Below the pieces are notes generated by a model, which saw only the letters and a list, made by a program, of their open reading frames with translations, was not told the origin of the DNA and made no database searches. Below, one piece after another: positions 9,592 to 18,767 of a stretch of DNA of 64,000 nucleotides (position 1 is the stretch's first letter; every line of letters begins with the position of its first letter). This DNA is from an uncultured Marinobacter sp. Its GTDB lineage: Bacteria; Pseudomonadota; Gammaproteobacteria; Pseudomonadales; Oleiphilaceae. The position numbers were made by a program, and so were the translations under genes. Location of the stretch: contig NZ_CAJXKQ010000010.1 of the NCBI RefSeq assembly GCF_913055835.1, positions 1 through 64,000 on the forward strand, given 5' to 3'.

Positions 9592-11742
9592 ATGTCTCAA
9601 GTCATAACGTTCAAGCCAAAAGCGAATTTGGAAGCAGAAGAGCAGGTTAATCACTATGTCGCGTTCGCGAAGCGTTTGAATGGCTTTGATAAGCCTGGAA
9701 TGCCTCTCGATTGGACTCAGGTTAACTGGAGTCCTTGGTTAAAAAGTTTGGCGTTTTCAAAGCTCGGCGCCAATGTTAGAAGTAAGACGTTTGGGCTCAA
9801 AGAATTCTTGGATCCGGGGCTCATCGATTTTGCGAAGGCCTACTGTCTTCATCAGCAAACGCTTAATCGTACTAGTGAAGTTGTACAGATAGTTGCTTTG
9901 AGGCTAGTGGAAAAAGCGCTTTTGGATCTTGGCTACCCATCTAACATTTCGCTCGTGAATGCCGGTGTGATGGATCGTGCAGCAGAAATTTGCGATGACC
10001 GGGAGGTTCATAAATCAACCGCAAGAGCCTATCGAATGGGCCAACAGCTTCAACTTCTCGCTGACTTTCTGACCAACAACAAGCTTGTTGTTAAGCCGTT
10101 ACATTGGAAAAATCCTATTCCTCGGCCGAAGGATGCGCTTGGCCATAATAAGCGAGAAGAAGATCGCAAAAAGAAAATGCCGGATGATGCTGTTCTCAAT
10201 GCCTTGGCAGAGATTTGGGTCTCCGAACCGACAGAGCATAGGGACATTTTTACTACATCAAACGCAGTTATCTTGTTATCAGCGCCTGGCCGTGTTGGTG
10301 AACTAGACACTCTCGCCAAAGATTGCGTGATCTGGAAAGAAAATACACAGGGTGAGCAAGAGCTATTTCTTAACTGGTACGGCCAGAAAGGATTTGGATT
10401 TAGTGATAAGCCTGTTCCTAAAACGTTTCAACCCTTCTGTCTTGAGGCGATTGCGAGGATAAAGGCAATAACCGAGGGTCCAAGAAAGCTCGCGAAAGCT
10501 CTCGAAGAGAGCCCAAACGAGTTTCCTATCCATGAAAAATGTCCGAGGGTAGATCAGGATAAAATCCTGACTTACGAGCAAGTTCTTGACGCGATGTGTC
10601 TCGAAGTTAATAACAAAAGTGCTCGGGGTGCAGTTAAAGGATGGCTGAAGGCGACGCTAACGATTTTGCATAAGCGTACTGGGTTCGAAGCCTCGAAAAC
10701 TGTGTTGGAAGAGGCGTTAGATGGGATGTTCGAAGGCAAGCGAGCATCTGGCAAAAGTGACGTATTAACACTCACTTTGCGGAAATTAAATATCTTCGTA
10801 CGCGAATATTGGTTGCCGCCGACGTTCCCATTCACAAATGAATCCAAGAAATTAAGGTTTCAGCATGCGCTTAATTGCTATTACTCTTACCAATTTGAAA
10901 AGAAGTTACAACCTAAGCTCTTTTCAATTGAAACACCCGATAACAACCGGCTAAATGCCTCACTGACCCCGGCTAAAGGGGCCAGAGAGAAAGGGCTTAA
11001 TATATTCTCTCGATGGGGCTATGGCGAAAACTTCGGTCTTACGACGCACCAATTCAGACATTACCTAAACACTATCGCTGCCAAAGGTAATGTTGGTGAA
11101 GTGGAGAGGGCTCGTTGGTCTTCGCGGTTGGACCTTTCCCAAAACGCGGTTTACAACCACCAGACGGCAGAAGACTTTGAAGAGAAGAGTCGGGCATTAG
11201 GACTCGGCTCGACCAACACGAGTCTTGCGGAGCTTTCGGTAAAAAATGAACCTATTACATTGCGAGATCTTGATTTAGATGATGATCGAATCGCGCACAA
11301 AACCCTTTATGGCCTGTGTGTGCATGATTTTGCTGTTGAACCTTGCAGTAAGTTCCGTGGCTGCCTTTCTTGCGAAAAACATAAGTGCATTAAAGGTGAC
11401 GATGAAAAACTTCGTCGAATTAGACTTGAGAGGGATGCTCTTCAGGATAAGCTCGAAACAGTTCAAAAGGGGGCTGATGCCGGCTACTACGGTGCGGACA
11501 AGTGGCTCAGGGATACTGTGAGAGATTACGAAAGAGCCTGTGAACTCGTAAAGATTCTTGAGAATCCTGAGGTTCCGGATGGGTCTGTGGTCACTTGCAG
11601 AGATGATGGCTTTACGAGCATAACGAAGGCGCTAGCAGCCAGAGGAAGATTGGAGGATCCGGATATCCCAAAACTCGAAGTTTCTGCAAGCCCCCAGCCT
11701 GGTTTCGATGAAGATCTTCTTCGCAGAATAATGGGGCGGTAA
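9592..11742 (+). CDS. gmtZ: Large integrase-like protein, GmtZ-like
   Basis: 716 residues with a C-terminal tyrosine-recombinase fold: Arg in PGRVGEL (234), H-Q-F-R-H (486-490) and candidate nucleophile Tyr in AVYNHQ (521). Between them is an unusually long insert of about 250 residues. A cysteine cluster C585, C591, C594, C599 follows the catalytic part. Next comes a charged, probably coiled-coil stretch (about 600-650). Length and layout match what I recall as the VPA1269/GmtZ family of GMT elements. It is separated by 2 bases from both neighbours, typical of a single translational unit. The family call is moderately sure; the biochemical role is inferred. Confidence 0.7.
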   Translation: MSQVITFKPKANLEAEEQVNHYVAFAKRLNGFDKPGMPLDWTQVNWSPWLKSLAFSKLGANVRSKTFGLKEFLDPGLIDFAKAYCLHQQTLNRTSEVVQIVALRLVEKALLDLGYPSNISLVNAGVMDRAAEICDDREVHKSTARAYRMGQQLQLLADFLTNNKLVVKPLHWKNPIPRPKDALGHNKREEDRKKKMPDDAVLNALAEIWVSEPTEHRDIFTTSNAVILLSAPGRVGELDTLAKDCVIWKENTQGEQELFLNWYGQKGFGFSDKPVPKTFQPFCLEAIARIKAITEGPRKLAKALEESPNEFPIHEKCPRVDQDKILTYEQVLDAMCLEVNNKSARGAVKGWLKATLTILHKRTGFEASKTVLEEALDGMFEGKRASGKSDVLTLTLRKLNIFVREYWLPPTFPFTNESKKLRFQHALNCYYSYQFEKKLQPKLFSIETPDNNRLNASLTPAKGAREKGLNIFSRWGYGENFGLTTHQFRHYLNTIAAKGNVGEVERARWSSRLDLSQNAVYNHQTAEDFEEKSRALGLGSTNTSLAELSVKNEPITLRDLDLDDDRIAHKTLYGLCVHDFAVEPCSKFRGCLSCEKHKCIKGDDEKLRRIRLERDALQDKLETVQKGADAGYYGADKWLRDTVRDYERACELVKILENPEVPDGSVVTCRDDGFTSITKALAARGRLEDPDIPKLEVSASPQPGFDEDLLRRIMGR

Positions 11743-11744
11743 GC

Positions 11745-12158
11745 ATGGCGAGGCACCTTACGGAAACTGATGTTCAGCGTATCCTAGCTCTGATAGAGAG
11801 TTGGAAATACGACCTAAAGTGGGACTCGTTGGTTAAAGCGTGCGAAATCGATCTTGGCATTAAAACGACTCGACAAGCTCTTAACCGAAAAGGGCAAATC
11901 AAAGATGCTTTTCAAACTTATAAAAAGACGAAAAAGCTTGATCTGAGCGATGTGGGAGCAGCTAGACCTAACGACATTAATACGGCTCATGCGAGAATTG
12001 AGCGGCTTCTAGAGAGGGTGAAGAAGCTTGAATACGAAAATCGATTGCTCAAAGAGAAATTTTTGACTTGGCAATACAATGCAGAGCAACGAGGTATGAC
12101 TGAGGAGGCTCTCAACAGGCCAATTCCGAAACATGAGAGGACAAAGAAATATACGTGA
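11745..12158 (+). CDS. gmtX: Small GmtX-like protein of the recombinase cluster
   Basis: 137 residues, the fourth gene of the cluster, starting 2 bases after the large integrase. The N-terminal half (about 5-65) looks like a helical DNA-binding region. A heptad-like coiled coil runs from about residue 80 to 108 (ARIERLLERVKKLEYENRLL). The tail is basic. Position and architecture resemble GmtX of GMT elements and, more loosely, the small TnpC of Tn554-type three-recombinase systems. It may be an accessory DNA-binding or targeting protein. The function is inferred from context only. Confidence 0.6.
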   Translation: MARHLTETDVQRILALIESWKYDLKWDSLVKACEIDLGIKTTRQALNRKGQIKDAFQTYKKTKKLDLSDVGAARPNDINTAHARIERLLERVKKLEYENRLLKEKFLTWQYNAEQRGMTEEALNRPIPKHERTKKYT

Positions 12159-12290
12159 GTCCGAACTGTCATGGGGCTGTGAGCTCTCTTATCACTGTCG
12201 TTACTGTTACGGTGAGGTTCAAGAGGGCCAGGTATCAACTTAAGAGTTCATGTTTGGTATAGCTGGCAACGGCGATAAGGAATTTTGAGA

Positions 12291-12998
12291 ATGCCGAATG
12301 ATATGGTGGTTTGCATTGGCGACCAAGTCAAAGATGCGCACCTTGGTAGCCGGTTGATCGTTCAAGGAGTAAATTTCACCTATCGTTTTCTGATCAGAGT
12401 GCTTCATGCAGGAAAACTCTCTGAGGTTCCGATCGACTGGATCAGTGATTCAAGAGGTAATCAGTTGATTCCGGGCTATAACTACAGGGTGACGAAATCG
12501 AGCATTAAGGGAAAAACAGCTATCGCGATTTCTGCTGTAGAAAAGAGAGACGACTTTAACATTTATCTGCGAGGCAGTGGCGATAGCAAGGTAGGCAGAG
12601 GAAAAGTCCTACGTGATATCAAGCAGCTATTTAAGCGAGAGACTGGCTACATTCTCGGGAGTAAACCAGAGGGTTTAACTTTCAGTGTCGGTGACAAGGT
12701 CCGCATGAGGTCAGACTGGGCAACTTGGGAGAACCGGGACGCAATTAAAGACATTGAGATGATTGGACGAGAGGGAGTAATCGAAAAGATTCTAACGGGT
12801 AATAGCACTGTGAGAATTGATTTCAATGGTATTAAGAAGGATTACAAATTAATTCGGCTTGTTGACGTTAATGGAAATACCTTCGAGTACGGGTGGAACT
12901 ATCTGGTCACAAAAAAGCAAAATAGGATGGTTGCCAAACCATTCAGAAAGTGTGATCGAGACCGAATAGGTTGGTCTGGCAACCTACGAGCGAGATAG
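12291..12998 (+). CDS. Unknown island protein with two related halves
   Basis: I do not recognise this 235-residue protein. ATG at 12291 has aagga nine bases upstream; an upstream TTG at 12285 is less likely. It is beta-rich with no membrane segment or signal peptide. A motif of the form D-x-x-GN-x(5)-Y/W-NY-x-VTK occurs twice, once near residue 60 (RGNQLIPGYNYRVTK) and once near 205 (NGNTFEYGWNYLVTKK). This suggests an internal duplication or two small SH3-like barrels. It lies just after the recombinase cluster in the same orientation, so it could be an accessory of the mobile element or its first cargo gene. Confidence 0.6.
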   Translation: MPNDMVVCIGDQVKDAHLGSRLIVQGVNFTYRFLIRVLHAGKLSEVPIDWISDSRGNQLIPGYNYRVTKSSIKGKTAIAISAVEKRDDFNIYLRGSGDSKVGRGKVLRDIKQLFKRETGYILGSKPEGLTFSVGDKVRMRSDWATWENRDAIKDIEMIGREGVIEKILTGNSTVRIDFNGIKKDYKLIRLVDVNGNTFEYGWNYLVTKKQNRMVAKPFRKCDRDRIGWSGNLRAR

Positions 12999-13092
12999 AG
13001 ACGGGTTCTACCCCGTTTCCACGGACGGTTTTAAAACGGCGGTATGCACTGGCCTCTCATGGGGGCTGGGATCTCGATACCCATTGTGCTGG

Positions 13093-13111
13093 TCCGACCT
13101 TTAAGGTCGGA
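13093..13111. promoter_or_regulatory. Perfect 19-base palindrome in the gap before the resolvase
   Basis: tccgacctttaaggtcgga has 9-base perfect arms around one central base. It lies in a 411-base non-coding gap (12999-13409) that also holds the candidate res subsites. It may be an operator or a small hairpin; there is no adjoining T-run, so it is not a terminator. Confidence 0.4.
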
Positions 13112-13270
13112 GACATCGATGATGGCTCGACTTACACTGAGAATGAAAACAGCCCCTAATAAGCCCTCTACGTCCTTAACACCGGACAGTTTTGTAAAGC
13201 TCTGATTTTTGATCAGTCGATTCGAGTTAGAGCTAGGCATGCTCTTATGGCCATAAAGCGGCTCGGGTAA

Positions 13271-13299
13271 TGTCCAGAAACCTATGCTATTTGAACACT
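13271..13299. promoter_or_regulatory. Candidate res subsite (distal)
   Basis: Half-sites tgtccagaaa (13271-13280) and the inverted ttgaacact (13291-13299) flank a 10-base spacer. The same half-sites recur around 13370-13396, directly ahead of the resolvase. An unpaired half gtgtccataaacc occurs at 13331-13343. This arrangement suits the multi-subsite res locus of small serine resolvases. Confidence 0.4.
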
Positions 13300-13367
13300 T
13301 TCAAGCGTTGCAGGAACTGTAGATTCATTCGTGTCCATAAACCTTAGTTTTAATTTCTTTACGGTGC

Positions 13368-13399
13368 GTCCAGAAATGTTATTATATTTCTGAACACGT
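13368..13399. promoter_or_regulatory. Candidate res subsite overlapping the resolvase promoter
   Basis: The inverted repeat cagaaat (13371-13377) with atttctg (13386-13392) extends outward to gtcc and gaacac, so both half-sites match the pair at 13271-13299. It ends 10 bases before the resolvase ATG. Resolvase bound here would also repress its own gene. Confidence 0.45.
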
Positions 13400-13409
13400 G
13401 AGGGATTTT

Positions 13410-13991
13410 ATGACAGGTAAACATGTAGGTTATATTCGGGTCTCCTCTATCAGTCAAAACACTGATCGCCAACTTGATGGAGTAGCGCTTGATAAGGTTT
13501 TCACAGAGAAAATGTCTGGCAAAAGTGCTGGATCGCGAGAGGTTTTAAGCTCGTGTTTGGACTACTTGCGGGAGCATGACACTTTGCATGTTCACAGCAT
13601 CGATAGACTGGCGCGAAATATGACTGACCTGCTCTCAATTGTGGACGATCTGATCCATAGAGATGTGGCGGTGAGGTTTCATTCAGAGAATTTGACCTTT
13701 TCACCAGAAACTAACGATCCCATGGCTTCACTGATGTTGCATATGCTTGGCGCCTTCGCTGAGTTCGAACGCAAGCTTATCGGTCAGCGTCGCAGAGAAG
13801 GTGTTGAGGCGGCTAGAAAGCGTGGCAAGCAAATTGGAAGGCCGAAAGCGCTATCGAAAGATGACCTGGATAATATTCGTCGGAGAATTGCGGCTGGGGA
13901 ATTTAAACGCGATTTGGCGGAGGAGTATGGAGTATCCCGTACAACCTTGTACGCGGCTTTGAATGCATCCTGGCACGACTCAACCCATTAG
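13410..13991 (+). CDS. Serine site-specific recombinase (resolvase/invertase family)
   Basis: 193 residues from ATG 13410, which has gaggg upstream. The N-terminal catalytic domain contains YIRVS with nucleophile Ser12, the DTLHVHSIDRLARN region and the long E helix around MLGAFAEFERKLIGQRR. The C-terminal helix-turn-helix starts at GRPKAL and includes EEYGVSRTTLY. The small size fits Tn3-type resolvases and Pin/Hin invertases rather than large serine integrases. No Tn3 transposase is nearby, so it may resolve island multimers or be a remnant of another element. Candidate res subsites precede it. Confidence 0.9.
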   Translation: MTGKHVGYIRVSSISQNTDRQLDGVALDKVFTEKMSGKSAGSREVLSSCLDYLREHDTLHVHSIDRLARNMTDLLSIVDDLIHRDVAVRFHSENLTFSPETNDPMASLMLHMLGAFAEFERKLIGQRRREGVEAARKRGKQIGRPKALSKDDLDNIRRRIAAGEFKRDLAEEYGVSRTTLYAALNASWHDSTH

Positions 13992-14195
13992 AACCGAGGG
14001 CTCTGTCAGTTACCAGGCCTTCCTCGAGGTTCTTGAATTTATGGAGTTCCGTCCAGTGGAGCATGATTTCACGACTATTGTGCTATCGGTGTTGAGTGAG
14101 AGCCTGTTGCCGTCGCCATGCAGATGGTTTTCGAACAGCTTTCGTTAAATGTGAGACGGACTTGCAACACACTGGCTTAAGGACTGATCGAGCGA

Positions 14196-17100
14196 ATGAT
14201 TAATTACGCAAAAATTAATGCTTTTGAGGAAGGGCAGCGGTCTTCGTTTGAAGAATTGGTTTGTCAGTTGGCCAGGCATGAGGAATTCCCTGATGGGTCG
14301 ATCTATCGAAGGGTTGATGGGGCCGGTGGTGATGGTGGTGTTGAAGCATACTGGGAGAAGCCTAATGGCCGGAAAACCGGATACCAGGCAAAGTTCTTTT
14401 TGCGTTCAAGAGATGTTGATTGGGGGCAAATTGATGAGTCAGTTAACCAAGCGCTGCGATGTCACCCAGAGCTAGAACTCTATGTGGTTGCTATCCCATG
14501 CGACCTTACAGATCGAACTGGCCCTAAGGGCAAAGGTGGCACTGGTTGGGAGCGCTGGAAGGACCGTGTCGCGAAATGGAAAGCTAAAGCCGTTGAAGCT
14601 GGAATTTCAGGTATCGAGTTTGCTGTTTGGACTAGCATCGAGATTTCCGGTCGGCTGATCCAAAGTGATGCGGCGGGTCTAAGAGAGTACTTCTTTGGAG
14701 AGGTACAGTTAGGTCTGGATTGGTTTGCTTCTTCGCTTGATGAATCGATAGCTTCTCTGGATGAAAGATTTCATCCAGAGGACCATGTTGATGTTCGTAC
14801 TGAAAAGCTTTTCCCCGTGATGTCGCGCTCGCCAACCGTTAAAGAAGAGCTATTGCTTGCGCTTGGAGCTGTTAAGCCTTGGCCCTACCCCCATAAAGTT
14901 CCCGAGAGCCTAGTTTCCGGCGATCTTTGGAAAGCAATTGACGGACTCAATAAATCAGTAAATGAGTTGGCAGCTGTCAGGGAACTAATTAATGTTGATC
15001 CACAGCACCGTTGGGATGTGGGCCTTTGGCAAGAATTGGCGATAAAAGTACAAGATAAAGTTCGTATTCTCCAGGAAATGTACCTTGCAGCAGAACACAG
15101 CCTAAGCGAGGACTCCTCCGCTGAAAAGTATGAGCTGAGAGGTTTAACCGAAAAGACGTGGAAGTTCAATGATGCGCTGATGTCGCTAATGAAGCTGCTT
15201 GAATCGCGGTTCATGGTCGCAGAGAAAAGTGCTTTTGCCTTGATTAACGGTAGCGCGGGCTCGGGGAAAAGTCATTTGCTCGCGAAGTGCGCTGAAGATG
15301 CGATCGAGCAAGGTCGCCCGGCGACCATGATATTGGGACAACACCTAAATAGTGATGAGCTCTGGTCTCAAATAGCGAAGATTTTGGGGCTGCCAGATAG
15401 ATCGGCCGATGAGATTCTTGGGGCTTTGGATGCTGCGGGGAAACGTGCAGGTGTCCGTACTCTTTTGTTGATCGACGCTATTAACGAAGGTGTGGGCAGT
15501 AAATACTGGAGAGAGAGCCTGCCGCGATTGATAAAGAAAGTACAGGGGTATAGTCATGTAGCTCTGGTGATTTCGTGCCGAGCTGAATATTTTGAGCTCG
15601 CGCTTCCTGAGTCTATCAGAAGTAATTATCCCATTTTTAAAGTTAAAGGCTTTGAAACCCAGGAAGAACAGTCGAATGCGGCTAGGGTGTATCTTGATAA
15701 GAGGGGAATAGCAAGACCGAGCACTCCTTGGCTTTCTCCAGAGTTTATCAATCCCTTATTTTTGAGGTCCATTTGCACTGCCCTAGAGCACGAAGGTAAA
15801 TCTGAGCTGCCACCAGGCCTAACTGGGACAAAAAGCATGCTCAGCTTTTACCTGAAAGGGATAGGATCTGCCATAACGCACAAAGAAGAAAGTACGAGCT
15901 CATATGCGCCGAAGCTTGGTCGGGCGGTTCTAGAGATCGCGGGCAAGATGGTGGAGCGAAGGTCTGATTTTCTCGATTTGGATACATGTCGCGACATAGT
16001 TTCCCGTCACTTCCAGAATGTACAACCGAGAACTGAGCCGGACTGGCTTTCAGTTTTCATTAACAACGGGGTTCTTCGAAAGGATCCTAATCCAATAATA
16101 GATGCTTTCGTGGATGAAGAGGTTGTTCGCTTTAGTTTTCAAAGGTTTCAAGATTTTCTAATGGCTGAAAAGCTACTCGAGGGAGTAACCGACCCTAGTG
16201 GCTTATTTGAGGAATCCGGAGCCCTTTGCTTTTGTCTTGAGGATGGCCGGCTTGCTTGGCAGTGGGTTGGGCTTATCGACGCCTTGACGACGCTTTTCCC
16301 TGAGGTTTTAAGGACAGAGTTAATTGACGTGTTGCCTGGAAACTTCAGCGATTGGTGGTCTAATTGGGGTGTGCAAGAAGCCTTCGTATCGAGTATCAAG
16401 TGGCGAGATCGTAGGGCTTTCAGTGAACGTACACTTCAGCTCCTCAATAAACTACCTAGCCAAGATTCATTAGACTTGCTGCTTGAAGTCGCGGTTGCTT
16501 TAGACCACCCATACAACGCCGAGCTCCTGCATCGGAACCTTGCAAGGCTCAATCTTCCCGACAGAGATGCTTTTTGGACTTCTTCAATAAACTCTCAAGA
16601 TGAAGAAGGCAGCAATGTTTTTGTGCTGATTGAATGGTGTCTACGGGGGCAAACGGAACGCACTAGCGCGGAAAATCAGTATCTTGCTAGCTTGGTTCTG
16701 TGTTGGCTCTTTACATCCTCCAACAGAGTGATTAGGGACAAAGCTACGAAGGCTCTGGCAAATGTTCTGATCAGCAGTAGTGACATTTTCCCGAAGTTGC
16801 TTGAAAAGTTTGAGGGTGTTGACGACCGATATGTGCTTGAGCGTCTGATTGCCGCTGGATACAGTGCTTGCTGTCTTGATCCTGCCCCAAGCCGACTTGA
16901 GGATTACTCCGAGCGAGTTTTCGATATTATCTTTAGGGATGGATCCCCGCCATACGGAATACTGCTCCGGGATTATGCTCTTGGTATTATTGAGTTGGCA
17001 GATTATCGCTCCAGTTTGCCGACCGCTGTTGACCTCCCGCTCTGCAAGCCTCCATACAAATCACCCAAAATTAGGTTGTCCGTGTCAGAGGCCCAACTCG

Positions 17101-18704
17101 CGAAGGTCGCAAAGCGAGCTGGAGGAGACGAGATCCTGGAATCGACGACGGGATTCATGGGGGATTTCGCAAAGTATGAGGTAGAGCCTCGTGTGCGCGA
17201 ATTCTTGCGTTTTCCTCTCACAAAGCCCGCTCCTCTTACAGGTGAGCAGAAAATAAGAAAGTTTGTGCGCGATGTGATCGGTACAGACTCAGCTAAATCG
17301 TCGGCTTTCGACCATCTAAGAAATAGTACGAGCCCCCTGTCTTCAGGTTTTTGTTCAATAGAAATGATTATGAAGGGGTGGGAGCCAACAGATAAGCAGA
17401 TTGCTGAGTGGGATGCGAGTCTTAGGCGTGCGCGACAAGATCTCTTAGATCTTTTGTCGACGGAAGAAAAGAAACGATTTAATAAAGAAATCTGGCCCCA
17501 TCTTCGCCCGAATCGAAAGGAAAGCAGAGAATACTTGGGCCTTGATTTGGCAGCTGCCAAGCGATGGATCGCAAAAGGTGCATATAGTTATGGATGGACG
17601 TCCCGGCGATTTAGAAACGATCGATATGTGGGCAGTTACTCTCGAGAGAGGTCGCTTACAGAGAGAATTGGTAAGAAATATCAATGGCTAGCTCTCGATG
17701 AGTTTTTGTCGAGGGTTGCTGATAATTACTGGATGACTGGCGAGTTTAGGGATCAGCCTAGGATATATGACGGCCCACTAGATTTGGGGTATGAACGCGA
17801 TATTGACCCAACGATTCTCGCTGAGCATCAAAGCCGTGAACAAATATGCCAAAGGAAAGCCGCATGGGAGTTGGGAGAAGATTTTGACTTGCCTGATGTT
17901 GCTGAAGCTAATCTGAGTTTATGGCCATTTGAGCGAAACCCTGGTGATTCGTTAAAACAACTTCCCATTAGGACTGATCCAGAGGGTGTTGAGTGGCTGG
18001 TTCTCAATGAATACCGGTCATTGTCTGAAAAGTATCCTGAAGGTGTTGTTCGGGAACATGGCTTGAGGATGGAGGAGTTTAGGTTTTTCTCCACAGTTAT
18101 GGTTCACAAATGTAATGCAGCCAGATCAGCGCGCCTCCTGGAAAAGAGACAGTTTGGTAGTGGGCTTGATTGGTGTTGCGATAGTTATGTAGACACTGCG
18201 TATTTGGGCGAGGCGCCTTGGCGTAAATCTTGGAGCCAAGAGAAATGGCAGTGCGATAGTTGGAGGCTGGAAGAGGACTTTCGGTATGCACAGTTAGCAG
18301 TGCGATATGCTTGGGAGTCTCACTTGGATGCCTCTATGCCTGAAGGGTGGGAGTGTCATATCCCATCCCCTTGGCTCGCGCATGAACTCAAGCTTGTATC
18401 GGATAAAAACGAAAGTGGGGTTTGGCGAGACGAGAGCGGTGAGGTGGTATTTCTCAGTTTTTTAGATGAACGACCTTTATCCATCAGCATGCTACGAATG
18501 GACAGCGTTGAGAAGATCATGGGCTCTGAATACACGTTCTTAAGTGCGATGATAGCAGAAAGACGCGCGTGGCCGGGCGGATCTAACGCAAGTGCGACTT
18601 GGCGGAGAGTTGAGGGTGTCTGTTGGCAAGATGGGCGAGGATTGCGTGACCGTCATTGGGTCCAAGACAGCGTCAAAGACAGATCTTATACGGACATGTG
18701 TTAG
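14196..18704 (+). CDS. Avs-like STAND NTPase with N-terminal PD-(D/E)XK nuclease
   Basis: A 1502-residue cytoplasmic protein. Residues 1-150 look like an Mrr-type nuclease: a helix with E19/E20, then the D46-GGVE segment and Q64-A-K66 (the Q-x-K variant of the PD-(D/E)XK active site). Residues about 320-620 form a P-loop NTPase with Walker A GSAGSGKS (352-359) and Walker B LLLIDAIN (423-430), as in STAND ATPases. The remaining 900 residues are alpha-helical without obvious signature and would be the sensor. This order matches Avs (AVAST) anti-phage sensors, which bind phage proteins, oligomerise and activate the nuclease. The Avs class cannot be set by eye. It stands alone in its own transcription unit. 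Confidence 0.75.
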   Translation: MINYAKINAFEEGQRSSFEELVCQLARHEEFPDGSIYRRVDGAGGDGGVEAYWEKPNGRKTGYQAKFFLRSRDVDWGQIDESVNQALRCHPELELYVVAIPCDLTDRTGPKGKGGTGWERWKDRVAKWKAKAVEAGISGIEFAVWTSIEISGRLIQSDAAGLREYFFGEVQLGLDWFASSLDESIASLDERFHPEDHVDVRTEKLFPVMSRSPTVKEELLLALGAVKPWPYPHKVPESLVSGDLWKAIDGLNKSVNELAAVRELINVDPQHRWDVGLWQELAIKVQDKVRILQEMYLAAEHSLSEDSSAEKYELRGLTEKTWKFNDALMSLMKLLESRFMVAEKSAFALINGSAGSGKSHLLAKCAEDAIEQGRPATMILGQHLNSDELWSQIAKILGLPDRSADEILGALDAAGKRAGVRTLLLIDAINEGVGSKYWRESLPRLIKKVQGYSHVALVISCRAEYFELALPESIRSNYPIFKVKGFETQEEQSNAARVYLDKRGIARPSTPWLSPEFINPLFLRSICTALEHEGKSELPPGLTGTKSMLSFYLKGIGSAITHKEESTSSYAPKLGRAVLEIAGKMVERRSDFLDLDTCRDIVSRHFQNVQPRTEPDWLSVFINNGVLRKDPNPIIDAFVDEEVVRFSFQRFQDFLMAEKLLEGVTDPSGLFEESGALCFCLEDGRLAWQWVGLIDALTTLFPEVLRTELIDVLPGNFSDWWSNWGVQEAFVSSIKWRDRRAFSERTLQLLNKLPSQDSLDLLLEVAVALDHPYNAELLHRNLARLNLPDRDAFWTSSINSQDEEGSNVFVLIEWCLRGQTERTSAENQYLASLVLCWLFTSSNRVIRDKATKALANVLISSSDIFPKLLEKFEGVDDRYVLERLIAAGYSACCLDPAPSRLEDYSERVFDIIFRDGSPPYGILLRDYALGIIELADYRSSLPTAVDLPLCKPPYKSPKIRLSVSEAQLAKVAKRAGGDEILESTTGFMGDFAKYEVEPRVREFLRFPLTKPAPLTGEQKIRKFVRDVIGTDSAKSSAFDHLRNSTSPLSSGFCSIEMIMKGWEPTDKQIAEWDASLRRARQDLLDLLSTEEKKRFNKEIWPHLRPNRKESREYLGLDLAAAKRWIAKGAYSYGWTSRRFRNDRYVGSYSRERSLTERIGKKYQWLALDEFLSRVADNYWMTGEFRDQPRIYDGPLDLGYERDIDPTILAEHQSREQICQRKAAWELGEDFDLPDVAEANLSLWPFERNPGDSLKQLPIRTDPEGVEWLVLNEYRSLSEKYPEGVVREHGLRMEEFRFFSTVMVHKCNAARSARLLEKRQFGSGLDWCCDSYVDTAYLGEAPWRKSWSQEKWQCDSWRLEEDFRYAQLAVRYAWESHLDASMPEGWECHIPSPWLAHELKLVSDKNESGVWRDESGEVVFLSFLDERPLSISMLRMDSVEKIMGSEYTFLSAMIAERRAWPGGSNASATWRRVEGVCWQDGRGLRDRHWVQDSVKDRSYTDMC

Positions 18705-18750
18705 TTACAGAAGCCACTGATTAAGGGCAGGCATAGCCCCAATTGATGTG

Positions 18751-18767
18751 TCGGCCCTGTGGGCCGA
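18751..18767. other. Stem-loop between convergent Avs-like gene and phosphoesterase
   Basis: tcggccc pairs with gggccga around a 3-base loop. It sits between two convergent genes. No T-run follows on either strand, so a terminator role is uncertain. Confidence 0.3.

Noticed and set aside
13031-13240. Minus-strand 69-codon frame before the resolvase
   Set aside because: It overlaps the palindrome, lacks a ribosome-binding site and shows no protein-like pattern.
13410-13991. Resolvase as sign of an intact Tn3-family transposon
   Set aside because: No DDE transposase or 38-base terminal inverted repeats seen nearby.
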